A stretch of 64,000 nt of DNA from Lysobacter soyae (GCF_019551435.1 NZ_CP080544.1:1116001-1180000), one strand, 5' to 3'; shown: positions 48,901 through 60,829, counted from the first letter of the stretch. The notes: generated by a model from the sequence alone, not told the origin. Numbers and translations: made by a program.

Positions 48901-49426
48901 CACGGCGCTCAATACGCTGGAAGAGGCGATCCGCAAAATTGATCGCGAAACCCGAGGTCGCTTCAAGGACACCTTTGATCGCGTCAATGCAGGCGTGCAA
49001 GAACTCTATCCGCGCCTCTTCGGCGGTGGCCATGCCTATCTCGAATTGACGGGTGAAGACCTGTTGGATACCGGTGTCGCCATCATGGCGCGCCCGCCCG
49101 GTAAGCGTGTCTCCAACATTTCGCTGTTGTCAGGGGGTGAAAAAGCGATGACCGCGGTCGCGCTGGTCTTCGCCATTTTCCGGTTGAATCCCGCGCCTTT
49201 CTGCTTGTTGGACGAAGTGGATGCACCACTTGATGAAGCCAACGTCGGCCGCTTCACGGCGATGGTCAGTGAAATGAGTGAACAGGTACAGTTCTTGTTT
49301 GTGACCCATAACAAGGCCACGATGGAAGCCGCGCGTCAATTGGCCGGTGTCACCATGCGGGAACCGGGTGTCAGTCGATTGGTATCGGTGGATCTGGCGG
49401 AAGCAACGCGTCTCGTCGGCGCCTAA
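45926..49426 (+). CDS. smc: Chromosome partition protein Smc
   Basis: Smc is the ATPase that organises and segregates the chromosome with ScpA and ScpB. Walker A (GPNGCGKSN) is near residue 32. Long coiled coils (Gln/Glu/Arg-rich) flank a hinge at about 505-650. The ABC signature LLSGGEKAM and Walker B FCLLDEVDAPLDEAN are near the C-terminus. It has 1166 residues from ATG at 45926; a TTG at 45911 would add five residues foreign to the family. It heads smc-zipA-ligA-epmA. The gene encodes Smc rather than MukB, which fits Xanthomonas relatives. Confidence 0.95.
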   Translation: MRLSTIKLAGFKSFVDPTTLHLPGNMTGVVGPNGCGKSNIIDAVRWVMGESSASRLRGDNATDVIFSGSTARKPVSQATVELIFDNSDHAITGEYASFNEISVKRTVGRDGQSSYFLNGTRCRRRDITDLFLGTGLGPRSYSIIEQGMISQIIEAKPEELRVYLEEAAGISKYKERRRETENRIRHTRENLDRLNDLREEVGKQLNHLARQAKQAEQYTAIQSEKKIKEAQWKALQFKTLDQQLSAQRSALLADETRLEQLIAEQREAERQIETGRIRHQESVDAHAAAQAEVYRVGGQLARLEQQIQHQAEMQQRLHSAHEEAQGALGELIAHITQDASALEGLEAELSANEPALEELRLLDESKQTELREIESRLSELQLRWDTHHREQAEAARAGDVERTRVDYLDRQVLESERRRERLQEERDSLDLDALAAVFAEHQMRHDSEKASLEVMQAELDARKEAVVLLQDQQREHQNTLSELRKEIQQSRGRLASLEALQQSALGQEQGAALAWLQANGLGGAARVGERLDVDPGWEGAVESALGRMLEAVLVEQPTTYVDALAALTEGRVALVDAADGLAESAATSLARKLRGPKVVLELLSSIHAVESLDEANRLLPTLPKAAICITRSGERVGHGWLRIERQSASQQGALLREREIQNLRTALEQALAREAELDQSIAKAKQQALEADQAREETQRGLYVAHRGVSELAGTLQGQKSRVENARLRLDAIDAELAQLLNSRTESEQQSKASRAELELAVERMAQLEETRRTLEDARRALGAEREAARDAARTARETAHALALKVETQRTRLSALRQALERMSQQRGQLDARVGELSQQLKVDDDPGKALESERQTILQERVRVEQALAEARSVMNGIEHELREFEQTRQQREAQSISQREAISQRKLEQQALSLASDQLKAFVADAGFVLEDVVNELDDSADTDVWGSQVADLEGRMRRLEPVNLAAIAEHAEAAQRKEYLDAQDADLSTALNTLEEAIRKIDRETRGRFKDTFDRVNAGVQELYPRLFGGGHAYLELTGEDLLDTGVAIMARPPGKRVSNISLLSGGEKAMTAVALVFAIFRLNPAPFCLLDEVDAPLDEANVGRFTAMVSEMSEQVQFLFVTHNKATMEAARQLAGVTMREPGVSRLVSVDLAEATRLVGA

Positions 49427-49438
49427 GAGGAAATTTGA

Positions 49439-50140
49439 ATGTCAGAAGCATGGTTGATCAGAATCGGAATCCTCGTTGCCAGCGCAATTTTGGTTATTGC
49501 GATCATTTGGCAGGGCCGCCCCAAAAAAACGCCGCAGGGCAAACGCATCGGTGAGCGCGGCGCGGATCGCAGCGAGCCGGGCATGGGCGACGATGCGCTG
49601 AATGGTGAATCCGATGACTTGTCACAGGGCGGCCAATCCGAATTGCCACTGTCTTCGGCAGACAGCGAGCTCGGAAAGCGCGCCGATGAGAGCTTCGACA
49701 AAATTGTCGCCATTTATGTCGCCGCAAAGGCCGGACAAACCTTCCATGGTCCGGACATCGTAGTTGCGGCGGAAAAGACCGGACTGACCTTCGGTCACAT
49801 GAGCGTGTTTCATCGATTGGTCGAACGTCAGCCCGAGCGCGGTCCGGTGTTCAGTGTTGCGAACATTGTGAAACCCGGAAATTTCGATATGGCCGACATC
49901 CATGCGGTCGAGACGCCGGCACTGGCCTTCTTTTTGACCTTGCCGGCACCAGTCACGGCGCTGGAAGGCTGGGAAATGATGTTGCCGACTGCCACGCGCA
50001 TCGCCGAGTTGTTGGATGGCGTTGTCTTGGACGAGGACCGCAACGCGCTTGGACGTCAACGCATTCAACACATTCGCGAAGAGCTTCGTACCTACGACCG
50101 TCAGCGGGAAGCGCCATTGCTGCGCCCGAACAAGTGGTAA
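49439..50140 (+). CDS. zipA: Cell division protein ZipA
   Basis: ZipA tethers FtsZ to the inner membrane. It has one N-terminal helix (about residues 5-25, outside-in anchor), a charged flexible linker, and the C-terminal FtsZ-binding domain (about 95-230, IVAIYVAAKAGQTFHGPDI and AEKTGLTFGHMSVFHRL). At 233 residues it has a shorter linker than E. coli ZipA (328). It lies between smc and ligA, the usual place in Xanthomonas relatives. Confidence 0.92.
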   Translation: MSEAWLIRIGILVASAILVIAIIWQGRPKKTPQGKRIGERGADRSEPGMGDDALNGESDDLSQGGQSELPLSSADSELGKRADESFDKIVAIYVAAKAGQTFHGPDIVVAAEKTGLTFGHMSVFHRLVERQPERGPVFSVANIVKPGNFDMADIHAVETPALAFFLTLPAPVTALEGWEMMLPTATRIAELLDGVVLDEDRNALGRQRIQHIREELRTYDRQREAPLLRPNKW

Positions 50141-53198
<3,058 letters not shown>

Positions 53199-53246
53199 AA
53201 CGCCTGAATTGTCATCGCATTCATGAATGTGCGATAGATTGAAGCC

Positions 53247-54200
53247 ATGAAACGCGATTTTGCCGCCACGATGAATCCCGTCAATTGCCTGCTGCTTGCG
53301 GTGGCGTTGCCGACGACGGCGTTCGCCGCTGACATCCGGAATCTGTTTCGAAAAGCCGAGGACGGAAAAGTCATCCGCTGCGAATCGCGGGCCATGGAGA
53401 CCAATGTCTGCAAGGCCGATGTCAGTGGTGGCGTTCACCTCTTGCGCCAACTTTCCAAGACCCAATGTGTGGAGAATCGGAACTGGCGGGGTACCCGCGA
53501 TGGCATCCAAGTCAGCGGCGGATGTCGCGCAGACTTCAATTTGGGCCCGCCGAAAAAGGTCTACGGCAATCAGGTCTTGATTTGTGAATCGGTCGGACAC
53601 CGTTGGAAGCTCTGTAGCGCAGATACACGCGACGGAGTTCGACTGGCACGTCAGCTCTCCGACACCTCGGCGTGTATCCGCAATCAAACCTGGGGTGTGC
53701 GTAACGAAGGCGTCTGGGTTGCGTCCGGCTGCCGCGCGGAATTTCGCATCGGCGCGGCAGAGGAACCGGTTGCCAGCGGCGTGCCGGCGCGCATCACGCG
53801 CTGTGATTCGGAAAACGGCATGCGTAAGCGCTGTCGCATCGACACGGGCAAAGGGGTGCGCTTGGTGCAAAAGATTTCCTCTTCACCTTGTACTTACGGC
53901 AGCACCTGGGGCTTCGACGACGATGAAATTTGGGTTCGTCGGGGTTGCCGCGCAGAGTTCCAGATAGATATCGAACCGCGCGATATCGTCGCAAAACCGC
54001 AGATTCCTGCCAATGCGGCGCTCGTTCGCTGTGAGTCCGAAGACAATCAGCCCCGACGTTGTCCCATCCCGGCGGTGGAGCACATCCAGGTCAAAGAACA
54101 GTTGTCGAACAAGTCGTGTGTGGAAGGCAAATCGTGGCGCACGGAGCAACGTGCGATTGTCGTGAAGTCAGGTTGCCGCGCTGTATTCGCGGTTTGGTAG
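53247..54200 (+). CDS. Secreted protein with four DUF3011 repeats
   Basis: The 317-residue protein has a signal peptide (about 1-28, ending AFAA) and four tandem DUF3011 repeats of about 55-60 residues, starting near residues 46, 109, 176 and 246. Each repeat has paired Cys near its start (RCES, VC/LC/RC), a RQLS or similar turn with Cys, then W and a GCRAxF ending; four Cys per repeat suggest disulfides. Function is unknown. A TAGATT box at 53235-53240 lies 6 bases before the ATG, and the palindrome CATTCATGAATG (53218-53229) is just upstream. A related gene follows. Confidence 0.82.
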   Translation: MKRDFAATMNPVNCLLLAVALPTTAFAADIRNLFRKAEDGKVIRCESRAMETNVCKADVSGGVHLLRQLSKTQCVENRNWRGTRDGIQVSGGCRADFNLGPPKKVYGNQVLICESVGHRWKLCSADTRDGVRLARQLSDTSACIRNQTWGVRNEGVWVASGCRAEFRIGAAEEPVASGVPARITRCDSENGMRKRCRIDTGKGVRLVQKISSSPCTYGSTWGFDDDEIWVRRGCRAEFQIDIEPRDIVAKPQIPANAALVRCESEDNQPRRCPIPAVEHIQVKEQLSNKSCVEGKSWRTEQRAIVVKSGCRAVFAVW

Positions 54201-54222
54201 TCGTCTCCAAGGAGAATTGAAG

Positions 54223-54768
54223 ATGCGAATTCAAAACCCTGTTGTCGTTGCACTTGGACTTTGTGCGTTGGCGAGCACGGCGTACGCCCAGCAATATGGC
54301 AACTACCGCGGCGGCTATGATCGCGGCGGGAACGGTCAGGTCTTCGAGTGCGCTTCAGTACGTAACGACTATCGCGAATGTGCTGTGCCAGGTCGCGGCA
54401 ACGCCGTCATCATCCGTCAAATTTCCAAGAACGCTTGCGTGGAAGGCAGAACCTGGGGTCAGCGCAACGGTACGGTTTGGGTTCAAAAAGGTTGCCGCGC
54501 ACAATTCCAAGCACGGTCCGGTTGGGGTAACGGGCGCGGTGGACGTTGGGACAACAACAATGGTCGCTACGGCAATACCAGCTCCTTCCTTTGTGAGTCC
54601 ATTGACGGGCGGCAAAATTATTGCGGTACGAATACCCGTGGCGAGGTCCGCTTCCGTCGGCAAATTTCCAAATCGGCTTGTATTGAAGGTCGTACCTGGG
54701 GGATCGATCGCCGTGGTGTGTGGGTGGCCGGCGGGTGCCGTGCGGAGTTTGAAGTCCGCGGTTATTGA
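54223..54768 (+). CDS. Secreted protein with two DUF3011 repeats
   Basis: The 181-residue protein has a signal peptide (about 1-23, ending AYA), a Gly/Tyr-rich segment, then two DUF3011 repeats at about 40-95 and 122-179. They are separated by a Gly/Asn/Arg-rich linker. Each carries the four-Cys pattern and the GCRAxF end (GCRAQF, GCRAEF). ATG at 54223 has AAGGAG 8 bases upstream and is preferred over TTG at 54217. It lies 22 bases after the four-repeat paralogue, so the two are probably one unit that arose by duplication. Confidence 0.82.
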   Translation: MRIQNPVVVALGLCALASTAYAQQYGNYRGGYDRGGNGQVFECASVRNDYRECAVPGRGNAVIIRQISKNACVEGRTWGQRNGTVWVQKGCRAQFQARSGWGNGRGGRWDNNNGRYGNTSSFLCESIDGRQNYCGTNTRGEVRFRRQISKSACIEGRTWGIDRRGVWVAGGCRAEFEVRGY

Positions 54769-54807
54769 GTCGCGGTACAAACAGGACGGCTCCACTAGAA
54801 TGTCGAT

Positions 54808-55866
54808 ATGAATACTGTCGACTTCGATCGCTATGACCACGTCCGTCCAATTCGTTGGACGGGCGAGGTACTCGAATTGCTGGACCAACGCGTGCTGCCG
54901 TTTGAGACGTTTTACCGGCGTCTCCATACGTTCGACGAAGTGGCGGCAGCCATTCGTGACCTCGTTGTGCGCGGTGCGCCGGCGATCGGCATTTCGGCGG
55001 CATGGGGTGTGGTGCTCGCTGCCAAACAAGTCAGTGCAGGCGACGGCCAAGCGGCCTTGAAGCAATTGCAACCGGCATTCGATGTTTTGAATGCATCACG
55101 GCCTACCGCCGTGAATCTGGCATGGGCGCTGGGCCGAATGCGTGCTGTGCTCGCGAAGTCGGGAAGTGACTGGCTTTCGGCGCTGGAGCAAGAGGCGCTG
55201 GCCATTGCGACGGAAGATCTTGCAGCCAACCGTTTGATGGGACGTGCGGGTGCCGAATTGATCGACGTCGGCAGCGGTGTCTTAACCCATTGCAATACGG
55301 GTTCACTCGCGACGGCCGGTTTCGGCACGGCTTTGGGCGTCATTCGTGCAGGCGTGGCCGAAGGGCGCATCGACAAGGTTTTTGCCGGTGAGACACGCCC
55401 TTGGAACCAGGGTGCGCGGTTAACCGTTTGGGAGCTGCAAGAAGATGGCATTCCTGCCACCTTGATCGCCGATGCCGCAGCCGCGCACTTGATGAAAACC
55501 GGTCAAGTGCAATGGGTGGTCGTCGGCGCCGACCGGATTTGTGCGAACGGCGACACCGCCAACAAAATCGGCACGTATCAATTGGCCATCGCCGCGCGAC
55601 ACCATGGCGTCAAAGTGATGGTGGTGGCACCGTCTTCCACCGTTGATATGGATACGGCAAGTGGCGAACATATCGAGATCGAAGAACGTGATCCCGGTGA
55701 GTTGCTCACGGCATTGGGAAAACGCACCGTCGCTGAGGGAATCGTCGCGTGGAACCCCGTGTTCGACGTCACACCCCATGACTTGATCGATGCCATTGTC
55801 ACTGAGCGCGGCGTCATTCTGTCGCCGGATGAAACCGGCATGCGGGCTGTTTTCGGTACGCCCTGA
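54808..55866 (+). CDS. mtnA: S-methyl-5-thioribose-1-phosphate isomerase
   Basis: MtnA isomerises methylthioribose-1-phosphate to methylthioribulose-1-phosphate in methionine salvage. The catalytic residues are C162 (THCNTG) and D242 ([16 protein letters not shown]). RGAPAIG near residue 56 is the family phosphate-site motif. The length is 352 residues. A TAGAAT box at 54796-54801 sits 6 bases before the ATG. The other mtn genes are not in the window. Confidence 0.95.
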   Translation: MNTVDFDRYDHVRPIRWTGEVLELLDQRVLPFETFYRRLHTFDEVAAAIRDLVVRGAPAIGISAAWGVVLAAKQVSAGDGQAALKQLQPAFDVLNASRPTAVNLAWALGRMRAVLAKSGSDWLSALEQEALAIATEDLAANRLMGRAGAELIDVGSGVLTHCNTGSLATAGFGTALGVIRAGVAEGRIDKVFAGETRPWNQGARLTVWELQEDGIPATLIADAAAAHLMKTGQVQWVVVGADRICANGDTANKIGTYQLAIAARHHGVKVMVVAPSSTVDMDTASGEHIEIEERDPGELLTALGKRTVAEGIVAWNPVFDVTPHDLIDAIVTERGVILSPDETGMRAVFGTP

Positions 55867-55938
55867 TCGCGTTCTGAAATAACCGCCGAAAAAGGGAGTG
55901 AAGGCGGCTATAAGTTATTGATTTCCGAGTGGATTCGG

Positions 55939-55968
55939 TTGGAATTCAAAGTCTGTTTATGTTAAAAT
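55939..55968 (+). promoter_or_regulatory. Candidate gyrA promoter
   Basis: TTGGAA (55939-55944) and TAAAAT (55963-55968), 18 bases apart, in the AT-rich part of the 157-base mtnA-gyrA gap. The leader would be about 50 bases long. GGAAGA near 56015 is the likely ribosome site. Confidence 0.55.
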
Positions 55969-56023
55969 TTCAGGCTGTTCTGGGGCGCTTTCAGCCCTGA
56001 TCCCGCCTGATTCGGAAGACTTG

Positions 56024-58594
56024 ATGTCACAACAACCGATGGACCCGGCACCGGAAATCATCCCGGTCAATCTCGAAGACGAAATGCGCCGCAGCTACCT
56101 CGATTACGCCATGAGCGTGATCGTCGGACGTGCGCTCCCTGATGTTCGCGACGGTTTGAAGCCTGTCCACCGACGCGTTCTGTTCGCCATGGACGAGCTC
56201 GGTGCGCATAGCAATCGCCCGTATTACAAGTCGGCGCGTATCGTCGGTGACGTCATCGGTAAATACCATCCGCACGGCGACGCGTCCGTTTACGACACGC
56301 TCGTGCGCATGGCGCAACCGTTTTCCCTGCGCTACATGCTGGTAGACGGGCAAGGTAACTTCGGTTCGGTGGATGGCGACTCTGCCGCCGCCATGCGTTA
56401 TACCGAAGCGCGCATGGCCAAGCTGACGCACGAGCTCATGGCGGATATCGACAAAGAAACCGTCGATTTCCAACCGAACTACGACGAAAAGGAAATGGAA
56501 CCGACGGTGATGCCGACGCGTTTCCCGAACCTGCTGGTCAACGGTTCCGCCGGTATTGCCGTGGGGATGGCGACCAACATCCCGCCCCACAACTTGACCG
56601 AAATCATCAACGGGCTTTTGGCCTTGATCGACAATCCAGAACTGGATGTCGAAGGGTTGATGGAGCATATCCCCGGACCCGATTTCCCGACCGCCGCGAT
56701 CATCAACGGCGTCGGTGGCATTCATCTCGCCTATAAGACGGGTCGCGGTCGCGTCCGTATGCGTTCGCGCGCCACGATTGAAGTGGCCGACAACGGTCGG
56801 GAAGCCATCGTTGTCACCGAGATCCCTTATCAGGTCAACAAGGCGCGATTGATTGAGAAGATCGCTGAACTTGTGAAGGAAAAGAAACTCGAAGGCATCA
56901 GCGAATTGCGCGACGAGTCCGACAAGGACGGCATGCGCATCTACATCGAAGTCAAACGCGGCGAATCGGCGGACGTTGTCTTGAACAACTTGTACGCGCA
57001 GACGCAGATGGAATCCGTCTTCAGCATCAACATGGTGGCCTTGGTCGACGGACGTCCGAAGACCTTGGGATTGAAGGAAATTCTGGAAGCCTTCTTGCGC
57101 CATCGCCGCGAAGTGGTGACGCGCCGTACGATTTTCGAGTTGCGCAAGGCCCGCGCCCGCGCGCACATCTTGGAAGGTTTGACCGTTGCGCTGGCCAACA
57201 TCGACGAAATGATCGAGCTGATCAAAACGTCGGCGAATCCGGATGAAGCAAAACAACGCATGTTGGCCAAAGTCTGGCAGGCCGGCATGGTGGGTGCGCT
57301 CCTGCAATCGGCAGGTGCTGATGCCTCACGTCCGGAGGATTTGCCGAGTGGTGTGGGATTGCTGGCCTCCGGTTATCAATTGACCGAGATCCAGGCGCAA
57401 CAGATCCTGGATATGCGTTTGCATCGCCTGACCGGTCTTGAGCAAGAAAAACTGACCGACGAATATCGTGAGTTGTTGGAGGCCATCCGCGGCTTGATCG
57501 AAATTCTCGAGCAGCCCGGTGTCCTCATGCAGGTGATCCGCGGCGAACTTGAGAAGACGAGGGCAGAGTTCGGCGACGAACGTCGCAGTGAGATTCGCGC
57601 CAGCGAAGAAGACCTCGATATTCTCGACCTGATCGCACCTGAAGACGTGGTAGTCACCCTGTCGCATGCGGGCTATGCGAAGCGCCAGCCGGCGACGACC
57701 TACCGCGCCCAGCGCCGTGGGGGCAAAGGTCGTAACGCCGCTGCGACGAAGGACGAGGATTTCATCGATCAACTGTGGTTGGTCAACACGCATGACACGC
57801 TCCTGACGTTTACCAGCAACGGTCGTGTCTTCTGGTTGCCGGTTCACCAATTGCCCGACGCAGGACCGCAGGCGCGCGGTCGCCCGATCGTCAATTGGAT
57901 TTCTTTGGAGCCGGAAGAACGCGTGCAAGCGGTGCTGCCGGTGCGTGAATACGAAGAAGGCAAGTATGTTTTCTTTGCCACGCGCAACGGCACCGTAAAG
58001 AAAACGGCGTTGACCGAGTTCGCTTACAAATTGGCACGCGGAAAAATTGCCATCAATTTGGCCGAGGGTGATGCCTTGGTCAATGCCGAGCTGTCAGACG
58101 GCAGCCGCGACATCATGTTGTTCGCATCGAATGGCAAGGCGGTCCGTTTCGCGGGTGAGTCGGTGCGTCCGATGGGTCGTACCGCCACCGGGGTCCGTGG
58201 CATGAAGCTGGCCGAAGGTGAGCATGTGTGCAGTCTGATCGTCATTGACGGCGATGGCGACATTCTGACCGCGAGTGAAAACGGTTTCGGCAAACGCACC
58301 GAAGAAACGGCTTTCCCCCGCAAGGGTCGCGGTACGCAAGGCGTCATAGCATTGAAGACCACAGACCGCAACGGCGCACTCGTCGGTGCAATCCAACTCA
58401 GTGATCATCACGATGTGCTGTTGATTTCGGATGGCGGCACTTTGGTGCGCACGCCGGCGGCGGATATCGCGCAAGTCGGTCGCAACACGCAAGGCGTCAC
58501 GCTGATGCGCATGCAAGAAGGCGAAAAACTCCAGGCAATCGAGCGTTTGGACGTGTCGCTGGATGAGGCTGACGGCGACACAGACGCCGAATAA
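56024..58594 (+). CDS. gyrA: DNA gyrase subunit A
   Basis: GyrA forms the DNA break-and-reseal core of gyrase. The active Tyr is Y126 in [10 protein letters not shown]. The quinolone-determining segment reads [11 protein letters not shown], so the position equal to E. coli Ser83 is Ala (A87 here), while Asp87 is kept (D91). The GyrA box QRRGGKG opens a C-terminal pinwheel of six blades. It has 856 residues from ATG at 56024; a TTG three bases earlier is also open. A long hairpin follows. Confidence 0.96.
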   Translation: MSQQPMDPAPEIIPVNLEDEMRRSYLDYAMSVIVGRALPDVRDGLKPVHRRVLFAMDELGAHSNRPYYKSARIVGDVIGKYHPHGDASVYDTLVRMAQPFSLRYMLVDGQGNFGSVDGDSAAAMRYTEARMAKLTHELMADIDKETVDFQPNYDEKEMEPTVMPTRFPNLLVNGSAGIAVGMATNIPPHNLTEIINGLLALIDNPELDVEGLMEHIPGPDFPTAAIINGVGGIHLAYKTGRGRVRMRSRATIEVADNGREAIVVTEIPYQVNKARLIEKIAELVKEKKLEGISELRDESDKDGMRIYIEVKRGESADVVLNNLYAQTQMESVFSINMVALVDGRPKTLGLKEILEAFLRHRREVVTRRTIFELRKARARAHILEGLTVALANIDEMIELIKTSANPDEAKQRMLAKVWQAGMVGALLQSAGADASRPEDLPSGVGLLASGYQLTEIQAQQILDMRLHRLTGLEQEKLTDEYRELLEAIRGLIEILEQPGVLMQVIRGELEKTRAEFGDERRSEIRASEEDLDILDLIAPEDVVVTLSHAGYAKRQPATTYRAQRRGGKGRNAAATKDEDFIDQLWLVNTHDTLLTFTSNGRVFWLPVHQLPDAGPQARGRPIVNWISLEPEERVQAVLPVREYEEGKYVFFATRNGTVKKTALTEFAYKLARGKIAINLAEGDALVNAELSDGSRDIMLFASNGKAVRFAGESVRPMGRTATGVRGMKLAEGEHVCSLIVIDGDGDILTASENGFGKRTEETAFPRKGRGTQGVIALKTTDRNGALVGAIQLSDHHDVLLISDGGTLVRTPAADIAQVGRNTQGVTLMRMQEGEKLQAIERLDVSLDEADGDTDAE

Positions 58595-58599
58595 AACCG

Positions 58600-58635
58600 A
58601 CGCCTCACCCACGCCAAAACGTGTGGGTGAGGCGT
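58600..58635. terminator. 13-bp hairpin between gyrA and the ferritin-like gene
   Basis: ACGCCTCACCCAC (58600-58612) pairs perfectly with GTGGGTGAGGCGT (58623-58635) around a 10-base loop. It lies between convergent genes and can act on both strands. The T-tract after it is weak (TCTAG). Confidence 0.75.
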
Positions 58636-58650
58636 TCTAGAGGTTTAGGT

Positions 58651-59322
58651 TTAGCTGCCGATCCAGCCGTTCAACAGGTCTGCGAATTCGTCGGCATGCT
58701 CTTCTTCTTGGGCCAGGATGGCCATGAGCATACGTTTTGTCGTCGTATCCCGGTCGCCGATGTAGTTGATCATTTCACGATAGCTATCGATCGCGATGCG
58801 CTCGGCAATCAAATTTTCCTTGACCATGTCTTTGAGATTTGCGCCTTCCTTGTACTCGGCGTGCGAGCGTTCGGTCAGCGTTGCCGGATTGAGGTCGGGC
58901 TCACCGCCCAACTGCACAATGCGCTCGGCAATCTTGTCCGCATGGGCTTGCTCTTGCTTGGCATGCTCCAGGAACTCAGCTTTGACCGCATCGGCCAGCA
59001 TGCCCGAGGCCGTGAAGTAATGGCGCATGTAGCGCAACACGCAAACCCATTCCGTGGCCAACGCTTCGTTGAGCAGTTCGATCACCAACTTCCGGTCGGC
59101 ACCGTAGCTGTCGGTGACCGCACCTTTGTCGACATTTTTGCGCGCGTTGGCGCGTAAGGTCGCCACATCTGTGAAAGCCTCACGCTCATAGGAGACGCTG
59201 ACTTTGCGCTCAGCCGTGGGCTTGGGTTCCTGCACAGCGCGGGCGGACGCTTTGACCGCCGCTGTCTTCTTGGCAACGACTTTCTTGGTTGCGGATTTCT
59301 TGGTCGCTTTTTTGGTAGCCAT
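58651..59322 (-). CDS. Ferritin-like (bacterioferritin family) protein with histone-H1-like Lys-rich tail
   Basis: The 223-residue protein has residues 1-40 rich in Lys, Ala and Thr (KKATKKSATKKVVAKK), like histone H1 or AlgP tails. A four-helix ferritin-like domain follows at about 70-220. Its metal-site pattern is Glu (NEALATEW), ExxH (EHAKQEQAHADK), Glu (LIAERIA) and ExxH (EEEHADEF), as for di-iron carboxylate ferritins. Iron storage or oxidation is likely, and DNA binding through the tail is inferred. AGGAAG precedes the ATG. It lies 18 bases downstream of a peroxiredoxin gene, pointing to an oxidative-stress role. Confidence 0.82.
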   Translation of the reverse strand: MATKKATKKSATKKVVAKKTAAVKASARAVQEPKPTAERKVSVSYEREAFTDVATLRANARKNVDKGAVTDSYGADRKLVIELLNEALATEWVCVLRYMRHYFTASGMLADAVKAEFLEHAKQEQAHADKIAERIVQLGGEPDLNPATLTERSHAEYKEGANLKDMVKENLIAERIAIDSYREMINYIGDRDTTTKRMLMAILAQEEEHADEFADLLNGWIGS

Positions 59323-59340
59323 GGGATTCTTCCTGGGAGA

Positions 59341-59832
59341 TCAAGAGATATGGGTCAACATGTTTTCGGCACTGGATACACGCATTTCACCCGGTGCTTC
59401 GATTTCGACGGATTTCACGACGCCGTTGTCTGCCAGCAAGGCGAAGCGCTGACCGCGCGTACCCATGCCGTAGGCACTGAAGTCCGAATCCAAGCCGAGG
59501 GCTTTCACCAGATCGCCATTACCGTCCGCGATCATCAACATGCCCTCTGGCACGTTGCGCGACTGGGCCCACGCCTGCATGACAAACTTGTCATTAACCG
59601 AGACGCAGGCAACGTCGACGCCCTTGTCTTTGAATTCGCGGTAGTGCTCGACGAATCCGGGCAGATGCTGTTCGGAGCAGGTCGGCGTGAATGCACCGGG
59701 AACCGAGAACAGCACGAGTTTGCGATTTGCAGCGAAGGTCGCGAGGTCAACTTGTTCGGTCGCTGCACCGAGGGTGTTTCCAACAATTTCAATTCGGGTG
59801 GAGGGCAGGGAGTCGCCCACTGCAATAGTCAT
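59341..59832 (-). CDS. Peroxiredoxin (Prx5/type II, redoxin domain)
   Basis: This thiol peroxidase reduces hydrogen peroxide and organic peroxides. The peroxidatic Cys is C52 in PGAFTPTCSEQHLPGF. A second Cys, C76 (VDVACVSVN), is at the position common in this family. The 163-residue length is typical. AAGGA lies 8 bases before the ATG. TAGACT on the minus strand further upstream resembles a -10 box. It is divergent from cbpA and probably shares a transcript with the ferritin-like gene. Confidence 0.92.
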   Translation of the reverse strand: MTIAVGDSLPSTRIEIVGNTLGAATEQVDLATFAANRKLVLFSVPGAFTPTCSEQHLPGFVEHYREFKDKGVDVACVSVNDKFVMQAWAQSRNVPEGMLMIADGNGDLVKALGLDSDFSAYGMGTRGQRFALLADNGVVKSVEIEAPGEMRVSSAENMLTHIS

Positions 59833-59880
59833 TACGGCATCCTTTAAGACCAGCTCAAAGTCTATTCACACCAGATGAAA

Positions 59881-59900
59881 GACGGCGTGTACGCGCCGTC
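59881..59900. repeat. Inverted repeat in the peroxiredoxin-cbpA divergent region
   Basis: GACGGCG (59881-59887) and CGCCGTC (59894-59900) pair around TGTACG. It lies between a peroxiredoxin on the minus strand and cbpA on the plus strand and overlaps the place where a cbpA -35 box would fall; GATAAT at 59913-59918 is the candidate -10. An operator is a reasonable guess. Confidence 0.45.
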
Positions 59901-59947
59901 GACCCGTCGTTGGATAATGAAGCTCTGGCAAGTGATGGGAATTACCG

Positions 59948-60823
59948 ATGCAGTTCAAAGACTATTACGCGATCTTGGGCGTTGAGCCCGGCGCCGGAGA
60001 AGCGGAAATCAAGACCGCCTACCGCCGGCTGGCGCGGAAATACCACCCGGACGTCAGCAAAGAGGCCGGGGCGGAAGAGCGCTTCAAGGAAGTCAATGAG
60101 GCGTATGAGGCACTTCGGGACCCGCAGAAGCGCGCCCATTACGACCAATTGCGCGCCGCGGGCTATCGACCCGGCCAAGATGTTCCGCCACCCGGCGGCG
60201 GTTTCCACCGGGGCGGCCAGGACGATTTCGACTTCGAAGAAATCTTTGCCGGCGGCGGTGCAGGTGGCGGTTTCAGTGATTTCTTCGAGCAAATGTTCGG
60301 GCGCGGTCGCGGACGCGCGGGCGGCGCACCGGGGGCTCGTGGCAATGGTGACAGCCGGGCGAAGTTGAGCGTGCCCTTGGAAGCTGTCTACAAAGGCGAG
60401 TCGATCCGCATTGGTGTCGGCGGCAAATCACTGGACATCAAGATTCCCAAAGGCATTCGACAAGGTCAGGTCATTCGCCTGCCCAACCAAGGCGCAAACG
60501 GCGGCAACCTGTTGTTGGAAGTCGAGTATGCGGCGCACCCCGATTTTGAAGTCGATGGCCGGAATATCCTGCACATCGTGCCGATCATGCCGTGGCAAGC
60601 CGCGTTGGGCGGGACAATCAGCGTCGCCACCTTGGGCGGACAGGTCGAACTCAAAATTCCAGCAGGTTCGGAAGCCGGCAAGAAACTTCGTTTGCGCGGT
60701 CGCGGCTTGCCCGGCGCATCGCCAGGCGATCAAATTGTCGAGTTGGAAATCGTCGCGCCGGTGCCGGTCTCAGATGCGCAAAGAGACGCTTACGCGTCTC
60801 TCAAGCAGGCCTTTGATGCGTGA
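59948..60823 (+). CDS. cbpA: Curved DNA-binding protein CbpA / DnaJ-type co-chaperone
   Basis: The 291-residue protein has an N-terminal J domain (residues 1-70) with HPD at H33-P34-D35, which stimulates the ATPase of DnaK. A Gly/Phe-rich linker (about 75-130) follows, then the DnaJ C-terminal substrate domains (KLSVPLEAVYKGE, VIRLPNQGANG). The CxxCxGxG zinc repeats of DnaJ are absent, so it is the CbpA type. CbpA of E. coli also binds curved DNA; that is not shown here. ATG at 59948 is clear. Confidence 0.9.
   Translation: MQFKDYYAILGVEPGAGEAEIKTAYRRLARKYHPDVSKEAGAEERFKEVNEAYEALRDPQKRAHYDQLRAAGYRPGQDVPPPGGGFHRGGQDDFDFEEIFAGGGAGGGFSDFFEQMFGRGRGRAGGAPGARGNGDSRAKLSVPLEAVYKGESIRIGVGGKSLDIKIPKGIRQGQVIRLPNQGANGGNLLLEVEYAAHPDFEVDGRNILHIVPIMPWQAALGGTISVATLGGQVELKIPAGSEAGKKLRLRGRGLPGASPGDQIVELEIVAPVPVSDAQRDAYASLKQAFDA
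60782..60801 (-). terminator. Hairpin inside the cbpA 3-prime end, possible terminator for the response regulator gene
   Basis: AGAGACGC (60782-60789) and GCGTCTCT (60794-60801) form an 8-bp stem with a 4-base loop. On the minus strand it is followed by TTTGC, 29 bases after the regulator stop. The T-tract is short, so this is a moderate guess. Confidence 0.4.
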
Positions 60824-60829
60824 GCAGGT

